NCBI GenBank assembly: GCA_024703915.1
Contig: CP087969.1
Span: 5,456,001-5,520,000 of the forward strand
Direction: 5' to 3'
Source of the DNA: Massilia sp. H-1
GTDB taxonomy: Bacteria > Pseudomonadota > Gammaproteobacteria > Burkholderiales > Burkholderiaceae_D
DNA length: 64,000 bases
The notes below the pieces were generated by a model. That model was not told the origin of the DNA, ran no database searches, and saw only the letters and a program-made list of their open reading frames with translations. Of the stretch, positions 20,701 to 31,506 are shown piece after piece. Position 1 is the stretch's first letter. Each line of letters opens with the position of its first letter. The position numbers were made by a program, and so were the translations under genes.

Positions 20701-22982
20701 CACCCCGTTTTCACGATGGCTACCAGAAGGGCGTGCACGACCACGACGCAGCGCGCATCCTGCGCCAGCTGGTGCCGCTGATCGAAAACGCCTAGCCTGC
20801 TGCGTTTCGGCCCCCTGGCGCGCGTGGCCGTGCTGTACTGGAGCCACACCAGCGCCACGCCGAGCCTGCAGACGGGCGCCGAGACGCTGCGCCACCAGGC
20901 CGTGCAGGCCGAGCTGATGCGGCGCCAGTTCGGCAGCGAGCGCATGCTCGCGCAGCTGGGCAGCGCGCTGCAAGGCGCGCTGCACGGTTTCCTGCACCAG
21001 CAGCAGCTCGAGCTGGGCGCCTGGCTCGACGATGCCACCGAAACGCCTACCGCGCTGGTGGAACAGGCCGCCGCCTATCTGCTGGCCGAGCTGGGTGCCC
21101 AGGCGGGTCAGACCGCGCCCCATGCCTGGGTGCTCAGCCGGGCCGCTGCGGAGCTGGCTGCGCAATTGCAGCAGCATCTGGGGCGGCACGAGATCGCCCT
21201 GCCATGGCGCGACGAAACGCTGAGCTGGCGCGCGCTGGCAGCTGGCCACCGAATGGCTGCACGGCTATTGCCGCCAGCAAGAGGCGGACATGACGCTGCT
21301 ACCGGAAGCGGCCGCCGCCTTGCTGTCGGAGTTGCCGCGCCGGGTGCAGGCGGCCGAGCTGGCGGCGCGCGTGGACGGCTTGCTGGGCGAACATGGGCGC
21401 GTGCAACAGCAAACGCTCACGCTCCAGCTCAACGATTTTCTGCGCCGCCTGCAGCACCATCGGGACGTGACGGTGCCCGCTTTCCGAACAATTGCAGCAG
21501 TTGCGTCAGCGCCTGGTGCAGGAAGAAAAGGCGCGCCTGCAACTGGGCCAGTTCCAGGCCAAGCCTCTGCCCAGCTTCGTGCGCAACCGCCTGATCGACG
21601 AAGTCTACCTGCCGCTGGTGGGCGAGAACCTGGCCAAGCAGATCGGCGCCATGCGCATGAGCAGCGGCGCACCGATTCGATGGGCATGCTGCTGCTCATT
21701 TCGCCTCCCGGCTACGGCAAGACCACGCTCATGGAATACCTGGCCGACCGGCTCGGCATGATTTTCGTGCGCGTCAATTGCCCCGTGCTGGGCCACGGCG
21801 TGCGCTCGCTCGACCCGGGGCCAGGCCGCCAACGGCGCGGCCCGCATGGAACTGGAAAAGCTCAATCTGGGTCTGGCGATGGGCAACAACGTGATGCTCT
21901 ATCTCGACGACATCCAGCACACCGATCCCGAACTGCTGCAGAAATTCATCGGCCTGGCCGACGGCACCCGCCGCATCGAAGGCGTGTGGCGCGGCCAGAG
22001 CCGCAGCTACGATTTGCGCGGCAAGCGCTTCGCCATCGTCATGGCTTAAGCAATCCCTACACGGAGTCGGGCGATGTCTTCAAGATTCCCGACATGCTGG
22101 CCAACCGGGCCGACATCTACAATCTGGGCGACGTCCTGAGCGGCAAGGAAGAGACCTTCGCCCTGTCGTACATCGAAAATGCACTGCTGTCGCACCCGGA
22201 CCTGCAGGCGCTGGCCGCGCGCGATCCCCAGGATGTGTATCGCCTGGTGCGCATGGCGCAGGGCGAGCCGGTCGCGTCTAGCGAGCTGGCGCATGAGTAC
22301 ACGCGCCAGGAACTGGCCGACATCTGCGCCGTGCTGCAGCGCCTGTTCAAGGTGCGCGATGCCTTGCTCGCGGTAAATATGGCCTATATCGCCTCGGCCG
22401 CCCAGGACGATGCTTACCACCAGTAGAGCGTTCAAGCTGCAAGGCAGTTATCGCAACATGAGCAAGCTCGCGCCCAAGGTGTCGGCGCTGATGGATGACG
22501 CCGAGCTCGACAATCTGGTGCGCGACCACTACCGGGGCGAGGCGCAAACGCTGACCACGGGCGCCGAAGAAAACCTGCTCAAGCTGGCGCACTTGCTGGG
22601 CCGTCCCGACGCCGCCGAGCGGGCGCGCTGGCAAGCCTTGACGGACGACTTCCTGCGTCTGCGCAAGCAGGGCGGGGCGGATGCGGACGGCGCCACGCGG
22701 GTGGCCAATACCCTGTCCGAGATCGGGGCCAGGATCGCCGCGCTCGGGGAGCGCGCCGCGCCTGCCATCCACGTGCGCGTGCCGGAACAGGCGGGCATGG
22801 AGCAAGCGGTGCTGCGCCTGGCCGACAGTTACGAGCAAGCCTTGCTGCCCCTGATCAGCTCGCTCAACCACAAGATGCGGCTCGACCACAGCATCTGGGA
22901 CAATGTGCGCGAAACGGGCGTGGACATCAAGGAAATCGAGCGCCGCCTGGCGCGCCTGTTCCCGCCTGGCGAGGGGAGCTGA
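17780..22982 (+). CDS. Giant AAA+ 'DNA repair ATPase' (DUF3686 family, frame-broken)
   Basis: One protein of about 1,730 aa once more than a dozen frame lesions are bridged. The N-terminal region has a beta-rich domain (ELILLRIKPYHEQDYRYLVF, IVFPDGYFLQSGETRIFADL). The middle is long helical/coiled coil (KRESVVEALEGRKQALLDAR). The C-terminal AAA+ module has Walker A PPGYGKTTLMEYLADRLG (about residue 1305), Walker B NVMLYLDDIQHTDPEL, and sensor-1 MAGNPYTESGD (lesion GCTTAAGC at 22044-22051 over its Ala-Gly). The tail reads FKLQGSYRNMSKLAPKVSAL. Despite the family name, its operon partners are PspA and flotillin, so a membrane-associated remodelling role is as likely as DNA repair. Confidence 0.85.
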
Positions 22983-23021
22983 GGCGGCCCGCTCTGCGGG
23001 CGTCGATGCCAACGGGTGTCG

Positions 23022-23912
23022 TCAGGCGGCGCCACCCATGCGGTGGGCGGCCGCGCGCCCTTGCGGCAAGTGGGCACCGACGGGATAGTGGCCAAAGCGG
23101 GCGCGGTCGCCATCGCTTGCTTGGCTTGGTACATCAGCGTATCGGTGTAGGAAAACATGCGCTCGGCCGCCAACGGCCCGTCCGGATACAGGGCGACCCC
23201 GATCGAATACGTCACCGGCCACGACTGCGTGTACATGGCCTGGCGCAGCGCGTGCTGCAGTTGCCCGACGAGTTCGCGCGCATCGCGCTCCCCGCAGGCG
23301 GGCAAGTACACGACGAACTCGTCGCCACCCAGACGGCAAGCCAGCTTGCCCTCCCACGGCAGGGATTGCAGCTGGTCAGCCACGGTTTGCAACAATTGAT
23401 CATCGGCGCGGTGGCCTTGCGAGTCATTCATGGCCTTGAAGTGGTCGCAATCGATGAACAGCATCGCGCACGGCGCGGCCTGCGGCCTGCGCGTCCAGTT
23501 GCAGCAGCAAGCCCGAGCGGCTCAGCAGGCCGCTGAGCCCGTCGTGGGTGGCGATGTGGCGCTGCAAGCGGTAGGCCGCATGCAGGCGTGAGCAGATGAC
23601 GACGATAAGAAAGAACGCGAGGAAGCGGCCCAGCAGGTCGGCCGTGAGCAGCAGATGGTCACCGTCATCGCTGAACTGGCTCATTCTCACTGTCACCAGA
23701 ACGATGAAGGCCGCAATGCCGGAAAGGTATCCGGCAAAAGCGCCCAGGCGCCACGTCAGCAGGATGATTGGAATCAAGAAGAAGGCGGTCAGACGCACCT
23801 CGCTGCCGAACTGGTAGTCGGCCCAGCCCAATCCGGGGAGCGCCAGGGCCAGGGCCAGATTGCCCAAATGCCAGGTGAGCGGATGTGCCTGCACGGCTTG
23901 CTCCTTTTGCAA
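23022..23912 (-). CDS. Diguanylate cyclase (GGDEF) with N-terminal membrane domain (frame-broken)
   Basis: Produces cyclic di-GMP. Several membrane helices (HLGNLALALALPGLGWADYQ, LTAFFLIPIILLTWRLG, AAFIVLVTVRMS, LLGRFLAFFLIVVICSRL) precede the catalytic domain: HIATHDGLSGLLSR, FIDCDHFKAMNDSQGHRADD, RLGGDEFVVYLPACG (intact GGDEF active site near 23320) and YSIGVALYP. An RxxD inhibitory site is not obvious. A break near 23470 separates the membrane half from the catalytic half, and another near 23100 affects the C-terminus (chosen end QGRAAAHRMGGAA). It converges on the AAA+ gene. Confidence 0.85.
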
Positions 23913-24120
23913 AGCGGCAGCGGCGAGCGCGCTGCATGCTCAATGGTAACTCCATTTTCGGGCGGACGGTGCAACAGCGTGGCATTCCGCGCGTGAGTGC
24001 GGCCGAGCACGCCAGAAGGAGGGGACTGAGGCCGCACGGATTTCGGGAGGGCAAGCTAGCGCCGCCGCCAGGCTGTCGCTGCCATCATGAAACTTCTTTT
24101 CAACGAGAAGGAGAACGCCA

Positions 24121-24464
24121 TGACCGAGCAACAATTTCAAAGCTGCATAGATGCCTGCTACGCCTGCGCCCAGGCGTGCGACGTTTGCGCCAGCGCTTGC
24201 CTGCAGGAAGACGATGTCAAGATGATGGCCGACTGCATCGCCAACGATATCGATTGTGCCGACATGTGCCGCACGGCAGGCCGGTTTCATGAGCCGTGGC
24301 AGCAGCTTTGCCGGGGCGCTGTGCCAGACCTGCGCGGCGGTATGCGAAGCGTGCGCCGACGAGTGCGGGCGGCACCAGGCCCAGCATTGCCAGGATTGCG
24401 CCGCCGCTTGCCGCCGCTGCGCCGACGAATGCAAGCGCATGGCGGCGATGCCCCCCAGCCGTAG
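24121..24464 (+). CDS. Four-helix-bundle copper-binding protein, DUF326/Csp-like (frame-broken)
   Basis: Cysteine-rich protein of about 115 aa. Cys pairs recur with helical spacing: SCIDACYACAQACDVCASAC, MADCIANDIDCADMCR, then LCQTCAAVCEACADEC and HCQDCAAACRRCADECKRMA. This is the pattern of the Csp four-helix bundle, whose inward-facing cysteines store Cu(I). There is no signal peptide, so it would be a cytosolic (Csp3-like) member. One lesion at about 24279 shifts the frame between the second and third helices. A strong ribosome site (GAGAAGGAG) precedes the ATG. Confidence 0.82.
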
Positions 24465-24544
24465 GCATGGCATGGCAGCCCTGCCGCTGCGCATTGATGT
24501 GCCCCGGCGCGGCCCGCGTGCGCCGCGGCCGGTAAACTCAGTGA

Positions 24545-24600
24545 AACGCCGTGTCCGCTAAGTGGGCGCTAAGTGTGATTGGCTAGCATGCCATGGCCTG
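24545..24600 (+). promoter_or_regulatory. Direct-repeat box plus -10 upstream of the PBP7-like gene
   Basis: Two CGCTAAGT half-sites start at 24556 and 24567, exactly 11 bp apart, followed after 10 bp by a -10-like TAGCAT at 24584-24589. The same box with the same spacing recurs at 25707 upstream of the Pal-like lipoprotein gene. Direct half-sites one helical turn apart, replacing the -35, are characteristic of OmpR/PhoP-type response regulators. Confidence 0.6.
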
Positions 24601-24701
24601 TCGCGATAGCGCCAGGCCTCTTGCAGCCGGCTGCAGCATTGCTTAAGCCCCGCGTGTCTCCCTCGCATTTCTGAAAGCGGCCTTGCCGCGGATACCACGC
24701 C

Positions 24702-25716
24702 ATGCCCCTACCTGCGCTCTGTCTCGCTGCCTTGATCATGTTGTCGGGGCTGGCGACGCCGGCTGCAGGCGCGCTGTCTGCCGTCGGACCAGCCCGCCGC
24801 GGCCAAGCATGGGCGCGCGCACGGCCACGCCAAGGCGCCGCGCCGGCTGCTGTGCCCGAGCGCCGGACGCGCTCCGGCTGGCCGCGCTCAGGTCGAGCGC
24901 GGTGCTGATTGTCGATCCCGCGACAAAGGAAGTGCTGTTTCAAAAAAACGCGCAGGCAGTCATGCCGATCGCCTCCCTGACCAAATTGATGAGCGCCCTG
25001 GTCGTGCTCGAATCGGGTCAAGATCTGGACCAGGAGTTAACGGTGACCCGCGCCGATGTCGACACCCTCAAGCATTCATCGTCCCGTCTGCGGGTGGGCA
25101 CGCGGCTGCGGCGTGGCGCGATGCTGCACATCGCATTGATGAGCTCGGAAAACCGGGCCGCGGCCGCCCTTGGTCGCAACTACCCCGGGGCACGGCACGG
25201 TTCGTCCTGGCGATGAATGCCAGGGCCCGCGCACTGGGCATGACCAGCACGCGCTATGTCGAGCCGACCGGGCTGTCCAGTGGAAACGTCTCGAGCCCGG
25301 AAGACCTCGCCAAATTGGTCGCGGCGGCGCAGCGGCACACGCTCATTCGGCGCTATTCGACCGACCGCGAGCATATGATCAGGCAAGGCCGTCAGCCGAC
25401 GCTGTATCGCAACAGCAATCGCCTGATCGCCAGTGCGCACTGGCGGATCGCCCTGCAAAAGACGGGCTACACCTCGGAGGCGGGGCGCTGCATGGTCTTG
25501 CATGCGCGTGTCAAAGGCAGGGCGGTGGTGATGGTATTTCTCGACGCGCAAGGGAAGTATTCCAGAGCGGCCGACGCGAACCGGGTGCGCAACTGGCTGG
25601 CGAGCGCCCATGCGCCAAACGGTCAGGCGCGCTCGGCTGACGCCTTGAGAGGCCGGTTCGCCCCCTGCTGGGCCGCGATCCTGTGCCCGAATTGCCCCGG
25701 TCATGCCGCTAAGTGA
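24702..25716 (+). CDS. pbpG: D-alanyl-D-alanine endopeptidase, PBP7/8-like (frame-broken)
   Basis: Penicillin-binding serine peptidase of the S11 family that trims peptidoglycan cross-links in the periplasm. It has an N-terminal signal peptide (LPALCLAALIMLSGLATPAA). The three catalytic motifs are present: SLTK in MPIASLTKLMSALVV, SEN in ALMSSENRAAAAL, and KTG in LQKTGYTSEAGRCMV (KTG at 25459-25467). About 335 codons is normal. Lesions near 24790, 24860 and 25190 break the frame in the linker after the signal peptide and after the SEN motif. Promoter architecture shared with the next gene suggests co-regulation. Confidence 0.83.
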
Positions 25717-25745
25717 GCGCTAAGTCTTGTTCATTATGCTTGCCA
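25700..25745 (+). promoter_or_regulatory. Direct-repeat box plus -10 upstream of the lipoprotein gene
   Basis: CGCTAAGT half-sites begin at 25707 and 25718 (11 bp apart) and a -10-like TATGCT lies at 25735-25740, 10 bp after the box. Spacing and sequence duplicate the box upstream of the PBP7-like gene; the two differ only at one spacer base and in the -10. Likely one regulator controls both genes. Confidence 0.6.
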
Positions 25746-25866
25746 GCGCCTCGCTGTTGCACAAGCGACGTGCGCGCCCCAGACGCGGGAGCACGCAACA
25801 TCCGGCGAAGGACTGCTTAGCCCATGAAGAAAAATGAATCGACAACCATGTCTAAGAGAAAAATTA

Positions 25867-26387
25867 TGAGCAATATGCATAGCCTCGTCATGATCGTGTC
25901 CGCCAGCATCCTGCTGGCGGCGTGCAGCTCGCCCGTCACCAGGAACGATGCACCCGCAGCAACGTCGGCTGCGCCTGCCCCGGTTGCGGCCGCGGACAAG
26001 CGCGACGTCCATCCCGTTGTCGCCCCCTCGCTTGATCCGCTCAACGACCCAAAAGGGATGTTGGCCAAACGCAGCGTCTACTTCGACTATGACAGCTATG
26101 CGGTCCGAAATGATGGGAAGCAAGTAGTCGAGAACCATTCCGCTTATCTGAACAAAAACAAGTCGCGCAAGGTTCTCATCCAGGGCAATACCGACGAACG
26201 CGGCGGTACCGAATATAACCTGGCGCTGGGCCAGAAACGTGCCGAAGCCGTGCGCAAGAGTCTGGCCGCGCTTGGCGTAGCGGAGAGCCAGATGGAAGCT
26301 GTTTCCCTGGGCGAAAACAAGCCGAAAGCAAGCGGCAGCAACGAAGCGGCATGGGCCGAAAACCGTCGCGCCGACATCGTCTATTAA
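25867..26387 (+). CDS. OmpA-domain lipoprotein, Pal-like
   Basis: Outer-membrane lipoprotein of about 173 aa. The signal peptide ends in a lipobox (SASILLAAC, lipidated Cys then SS). A short Ala/Pro linker follows, then the OmpA C-terminal peptidoglycan-binding domain: RSVYFDYDSYAVRNDGKQVV, VLIQGNTDERGGTEYNLALG (with the conserved Asp and, in GQKRAEAV, the Arg of the diaminopimelate site) and a terminal ENRRADIVY. Start 25867 is chosen for its ribosome site; in-frame ATGs at 25824 and 25851 would give an unusual long leader. A second tol-pal locus presumably exists elsewhere; here there are no tol genes. Confidence 0.87.
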
Positions 26388-26484
26388 AATTTTTCTTGGC
26401 GCCAGGTAGGCCGCAGGCGACCGCCAGGCTGGCGCTGGGCGCCGTCAACTTTCCCCGCCACAAGCGTGGCAGAAGGGCAGTCGG

Positions 26485-27232
26485 ATGAAAGACAGCGCGC
26501 AACGGGTGCTCATGCTGGGCCTGTTCGCCGCGAACAGCGCGTTCTGCGGCAGCTGACATACCCGAAGGATGGAGCACATCCGTCGAATTCGGCGCGATCG
26601 CCACGTCGGGAAATACGGTGGGGGCCTCGGTGACCGGGAAGGTCGACGCGCGCCAGGAGCTGGACGATTGGAGCAACCAGTTCGTGATCAGTGGCTTTTT
26701 CAAAGAAGACGAAGTTTCCAGTGACGAGGGCGACAAGGTCCGGGTGCGGTCCGCCCAACAATATTTAATGTCCGCCAAAGCGGCATTACACATGAAAGAC
26801 AAGAACAAGAAGTTGTTCATATTGGCCACCCACGCCGATGACAGGTTTGGTGTGTTTTCCACCTACTCGTCGCTGTCGCTCGGCTGCAGCTCACGTGTAT
26901 TCAAATCCGCCCGACAATCGCTTGATGTGGATGTCGGGCCAGGCTATTTTGCGGGCGTGCGCGCCAATGGTGAGGCCGATAGCGGCTTGATTGCGCACGG
27001 ATCGGCGGCGCTTGAGTGGAAGATCGGACCGTCTGCCGTCTTTACCGAAGTGGTCAGTGTGGAGCGCGGCACTGCCAATATGCGTTCGACCGCCGAGGCG
27101 GCGCTGCGCACGAAGATCAGTGATACCATGCAGATGAAGGCGGCATTCAGCGCGCGGACAGACACCGGGATATCGGACGAGAAAAAGAGCACGGACTCCC
27201 AAACGTCGTTGACGTTCGTGTATGCGTTTTGA
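26485..27232 (+). CDS. DUF481 family outer-membrane protein (YdiY-like, frame-broken)
   Basis: About 248 codons. The N-terminal leader (MKDSAQRVLMLGLFAANSAF) is followed by a frame lesion near 26552. The mature part is a beta-barrel-like sequence: WSTSVEFGAIATSGNTVGAS, VTGKVDARQELDDWSNQFVI, LDVDVGPGYFAGVRANGEAD, and LTFVYAF ending in Phe, as outer-membrane proteins do. The opening 'aTSGNT' and alternating hydrophobic strands match DUF481 (YdiY/putative salt-induced outer-membrane protein). It follows the Pal-like gene by about 100 bp without an obvious promoter and may be co-transcribed. Confidence 0.7.
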
Positions 27233-27429
27233 CCAATTTCGTGCGCCACGATTGATCGTGGTCGCAGCGCGCCGCAAGCACCGAGGGATGGTATTTCTGG
27301 TGGTACGGCAAGGCGCAAGGCCGACTTATTGTCATGAAATCAGAGGCTTGCACATCCTATTCATCATCGAATGGGAGTGAGCTTCCTTTTATGGAAACTT
27401 TTGGATTGAATTAAGAAACTTGATTGTTC

Positions 27430-27470
27430 ATTGCGCCCCAAGAGCTGAATTTCAGCTCTTGGGGCGCAAT
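27430..27470. repeat. 41-nt perfect palindrome
   Basis: Two 20-nt arms (first arm begins ATTGCGCCCCAAGAGC) are perfect reverse complements around a single central T at 27450. As RNA this would be a very stable hairpin, but no T-run follows on either strand, so it is not a classical intrinsic terminator. It lies in the 400-bp gap between the DUF481 gene and the RHS locus, at the left edge of the accessory island. The rest of that gap shows no convincing gene. Confidence 0.75.
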
Positions 27471-27632
27471 GCATTTGGGAAAGCCGTTACACGCGGTGCC
27501 GACGCGCAGCAAGTAGTTGATTTCACAGGCCCCGCAGCGGTTGGTCCGGCCGTTTCCGCTAATGACGCTCCGTCACCATAAGGCAGCGAATTTGAATTTA
27601 GAGGATATTTTCTTAAGGGAAGGGGGATTTCC

Positions 27633-30101
27633 TTGGCTAAACTTCTCATTGCATGCGAAACTGCTAACTTTTCTAAGGTGAGTAAAATATTAATGTTGCT
27701 TTCGAAGTCAAGGTTCATTCCCAGTTCAGCAATCGCTGCTTCGTGCGTTGTCCAAATTGTGCCTTTTGCGATGTGCTCTTTCGTGTCCACTTCTGCATCG
27801 GCCACGACGGAAGTGACCAGGGTTGATCCTAAGGTCACTATTTCGGCTAGCATGCGCATGGTCGATAACTCGCTATTCCAGGGCGACTTCGCCGATGTGG
27901 GCACCCTCAGCGCGGCGTTGTCGGCAGCGATAAAGGCGACGCAGGGCCCCACCTTTGAGGCGCGGGTCGTCCCCCTCGGGGGCACGCTTAACAACGTGGT
28001 TCGCTACTATCGGTTGCAAACAAGTAATGACGGTGGGTCGTTTGGCAATGACGGACGAGGTAGCTTCGTTGCCCGCCCAGATTGTGGTAATTCGACAGAG
28101 TGGTCAGCGGAGTCAACCTCGGTTGGCGATGCTGTAACCGTAAGGTGCGCCAAATACACGAGCGTTCCGAATCCGGGCACATGCCCTTCAACATATCCTG
28201 TATTTCCTGACAGCGGAATGAAGTATCAGCCCGAGGTCGACTACACCGATCCTAAAGGCCTGCTCAGTTATACCCGCACGTACCGTAGCGATCACGGGAA
28301 CTTTTCAGATCCGTCAGAGACGTTCCTGGTAGATCTTTCATCAAGCGCAGGGTACAAGCGATCGCTGCTACCGCGGCTTCGCTACCGGATATGGAAGCGA
28401 TGGCTTGCCGAAAGTGACGAGTTATTGTTTTCCATACTCCAATACTGGCGCTCCGAAGGTGCATCTATATCGCCAGAACGGCAACCACGATGTGTATAGC
28501 TATACCGGCGGCATTGCTACGCCCTTGGACCCGGCCAACACGCGAAAGCTGACCCGCCTGCCCGCTGGGGCAAGCTTTGACGATCTGGCCTGGAAGCTGC
28601 AAGAAGATGCCGACACGATGTTGTTCTTCGATGGGCGGGGCAAGTTGCGTAAGCGTGTCTTCGGAAACGGACAATTCCTTGCCTACACTTACTCAACCAT
28701 CGACACGCCAGCGCTGATTGCGCCGAAAGCTGGCCTTTTGCTTGAGATGAAGGACCAGTACAACCGATCCCTTCAATTCATCTACAACTCCTTGGGTTTG
28801 GTGTCTGAGCTAACCGACCCTGCGGGAGGAAAAATTTCCTATCAATACGGCGAGCCGTCCGAAATTGCCCAGCCGACGAGGCAGTGACTTGCCATCGACT
28901 GACATCTGTGACTTACCAGGACGGAAAGACACGTCGCTACCACTTCAACGACAGCGCCAATGTCCCGGCTTCGCTGATCACTGGTGCGGGCGGCAAGAAG
29001 GCTTACCTGACAGGCATCACCGACGAAAACGGCGTGCGCCTTGGTAACTATAAATATGATGCAACGGGCCGTGTCGTGTCCAGCGGCTGGGGTGGCAATG
29101 ACTACCTATACGCTTACGGTTCGCTGCAAACGACGATCACAAACCCGGGCGGCTCGCAGAATGTGGAAACATACCAGACCGTTGCCGGATCGAATCGCCT
29201 CATTTCCACGAGCCAGCCAGGCGGTTCCGGGTGCGCTGCTTCCAGTTAGTAAACAATCTCACGATGCGAATGGCAACGTCATTTCGCGCACCGACTGGAA
29301 CGGCGTCAAAACTGACTACACCTATGACGTAGCGCGCGGACTCGAAACCAAGCGGATCGAAGCGGTCGGCACAGCTGATGCACGCACGGTGACGACTGAA
29401 TGGTTCCCGACGATGGCGTTTGAAAAGACTGTTGCCGAGCCAAAGCGTGTTACGAGTTACGAGCGCGACGCAAACGGCCGGGTGTTGACGCAGTCGGTCC
29501 AGGCAACCACAGATTTGACGGGCAATGCTGGATTTGCCGCGACCAAAGTTGGAAGTGTGCGCAAGTCGGTGTTCACCTACAACGAGCTCGGCCAAGTATT
29601 AACTAGCAAAGGTCCACGCACGGACATCGACGACACGGTGGCTTATGCCTACGACACGCAGGGAAACCTGGAGACGGTGACCAACGCCCTCGGCCATGTA
29701 ACGCGCTTCACCGACTATGATGCCCACGGCCGCTTTCGTCGTATGACGGCACCAAATAACGTGGTGACCATCGTCGATTACTACCCGGCGGGTGGGTGCG
29801 TTCGCGCACGGTGTCTGCGCAGGGAATCAGCCGCACAACGAGCTATGAATATGACGGCGTCGGCCAACTGACCAAAGTGGTCCTCCCCGACAACAGCACG
29901 ATGAACTACCTCTACGACAACGTTCACCGACTGACGGGCATTTACGATAGTCTCGGCAACACCGTCCACTACACGCTTGATCCGATGGGAAACCGTACGA
30001 AAGAAGAAGTGAAAGATTCGACGGGCACGCTGACTTTGCAGGTGAGCCGCGAGTTCGATGCGCTGAACCGCTTGAAGCTGCAGACCGGAGGTGCGCAATG
30101 A
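27633..30101 (+). CDS. RHS/YD-repeat protein, first segment (frame-broken)
   Basis: Long YD-repeat protein of about 820 codons. The N-terminal third has a DUF6531-like stretch (YQPEVDYTDPKGLLSYTRTY). YD repeats then dominate: DQYNRSLQFIYNSLGLVSEL, VRLGNYKYDATGRVVSSGWG, TSYERDANGRVLTQS, VAYAYDTQGNLETVTNALGH and YEYDGVGQLTKVVLPDNS. Such repeats form the hollow shell that encloses an RHS toxin tip. The start is uncertain (TTG at 27633 is merely the frame limit). Breaks near 28355, 28885, 29240 and 29790 look artefactual. The stop overlaps the next start (ATGA). It carries no toxin tip itself. Confidence 0.72.
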
Positions 30102-31506
30102 TTTGCTTATCGAATAAATCCAAAATCGCGTTGGCACTTTGCCTGGCGTTCGGCGCTTCTGGCGCTTCGGCCCAGACAGTACCAACGACTGCCCTGGAAT
30201 ACGACGCCAACGGCAACCTGACCAAGTTGACGAGTGCTCTGCCGCAAGTGACCAAGTTCGAGTATGACGCACTCTCACGCCGCCGCAAGATGACCGATGC
30301 CGCCAATGTGCTGACCAACACTGGGTACGACGCGAACGGCCAGGCCACGAGCGTGATCGATGGGCGTAACATTGCGACAAACTATACTATCGACGGTCTT
30401 GGCAATCTGACGCAGACGAGCAGCCAGGACACCGGCCTGACGCAATATACGTACGATGAGGCAGGCAATATGCTGTCTCGCACAGATGCGAAACAGCAGA
30501 CGACCGCGTACAAGTACGATGCGCTGGGCCGCACGCGCCTGATCACATACGCGGACGCATCGACCGTAGCGTTCCTGTACGACCAAGGCATCAATGCTGT
30601 GGGGCAGCTGAGCAAAATTACTGACATCAGCGGCACCACTGAATTTGCCTATGACGTCTTCGGCCAATGCGTGACCGAAACGCGCACGATTGCTTAAGCG
30701 TGCCCTACGTGACAGGGTATCGCTATGACGATGCAGGCTAACTGGCTTAAGCATCGTATACCTGAGCGGGCGCAGCGTTGACTATGAGTTTGACAGCGCG
30801 GGTCGGATCGTCAAGATCAGCACGACATTGGCCGGTACGACAACGGTGCTGGTGAGCGCGGTAAGCTATCAGCCGTTCGGACCAGTTGCATCGTTCAGCC
30901 TCGGTAATGGGCAATCGCACGTTCGCCGTTACGACTTGAACGGGCGTCTAGTGAGTTTCACCGTCGGTTCCAAGACCATGGTGGTCACTTATGATGCGGC
31001 CAGCCGTATCACGAGCATCATGACGCGGCCAACACGGCAAGTGGCAACACCTATGGCTATGACGTTGTTGACCGTTTGAAGAGTGTGATCACGCCCACCG
31101 CTGCGCAAGCTTACACCTATGATGCAGTCGGCAACCGTACCCAAAAGACCAACAACGGCAACGCAACCGACTACACCTACAGTGCGACTAGCAACCGGCT
31201 GACGCAGGTTGCTGGCCAGCCGATCACGATGGACGCCAATGGCAGTACAAGCACAAAGCCGGGCGCTACTTTCGGCTACGACGTGCGCGGGCGGATGGTA
31301 TCGGCGACGACCAATATCGGCGTGGTGACCTACACCATCAACAGCATGGGGCAGCGCGTGCACAAAGCGACGCCAACGGAGACAACAGTATTCCACTACG
31401 ACGCGGGTAAAGCAAGTTGATCGCCGAAACGACAACAGCGGCTGGCGTGTCCAAGACTCTGGAATATGTCTATCTGGGCGACATGCCAGTGGCGGTAATG
31501 AAATGA
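30098..31506 (+). CDS. RHS/YD-repeat protein, second segment with own signal peptide (frame-broken)
   Basis: Starts at ATGA overlapping the previous stop, yet opens with a convincing signal peptide (KIALALCLAFGASGASAQ). About 470 codons of YD repeats follow: LEYDANGNLTKLTSALPQVT, YTYDEAGNMLSRTDAKQQTT, YKYDALGRTRLITYADAST and YTYDAVGNRTQKTNNGNATD. The end is GKLIAETTTAAGVS, then LEYVYLGDMPVAVMK. Lesions at 30690-30750 (CTTAAGC twice), near 31020 and near 31405 break it. Splitting an RHS shell into separately exported chains with stop-start overlaps is unusual; a sequencing lesion could only explain it if the signal peptide were coincidental. Confidence 0.72.

Noticed and set aside
27452..27994. 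A 180-codon leftward frame beside the 41-nt palindrome
   Set aside because: It overlaps the start of the rightward RHS frame, has no recognisable domain and no ribosome site. The RHS strand continues smoothly into YD repeats, so the leftward frame is treated as a shadow, though the true RHS start is uncertain.
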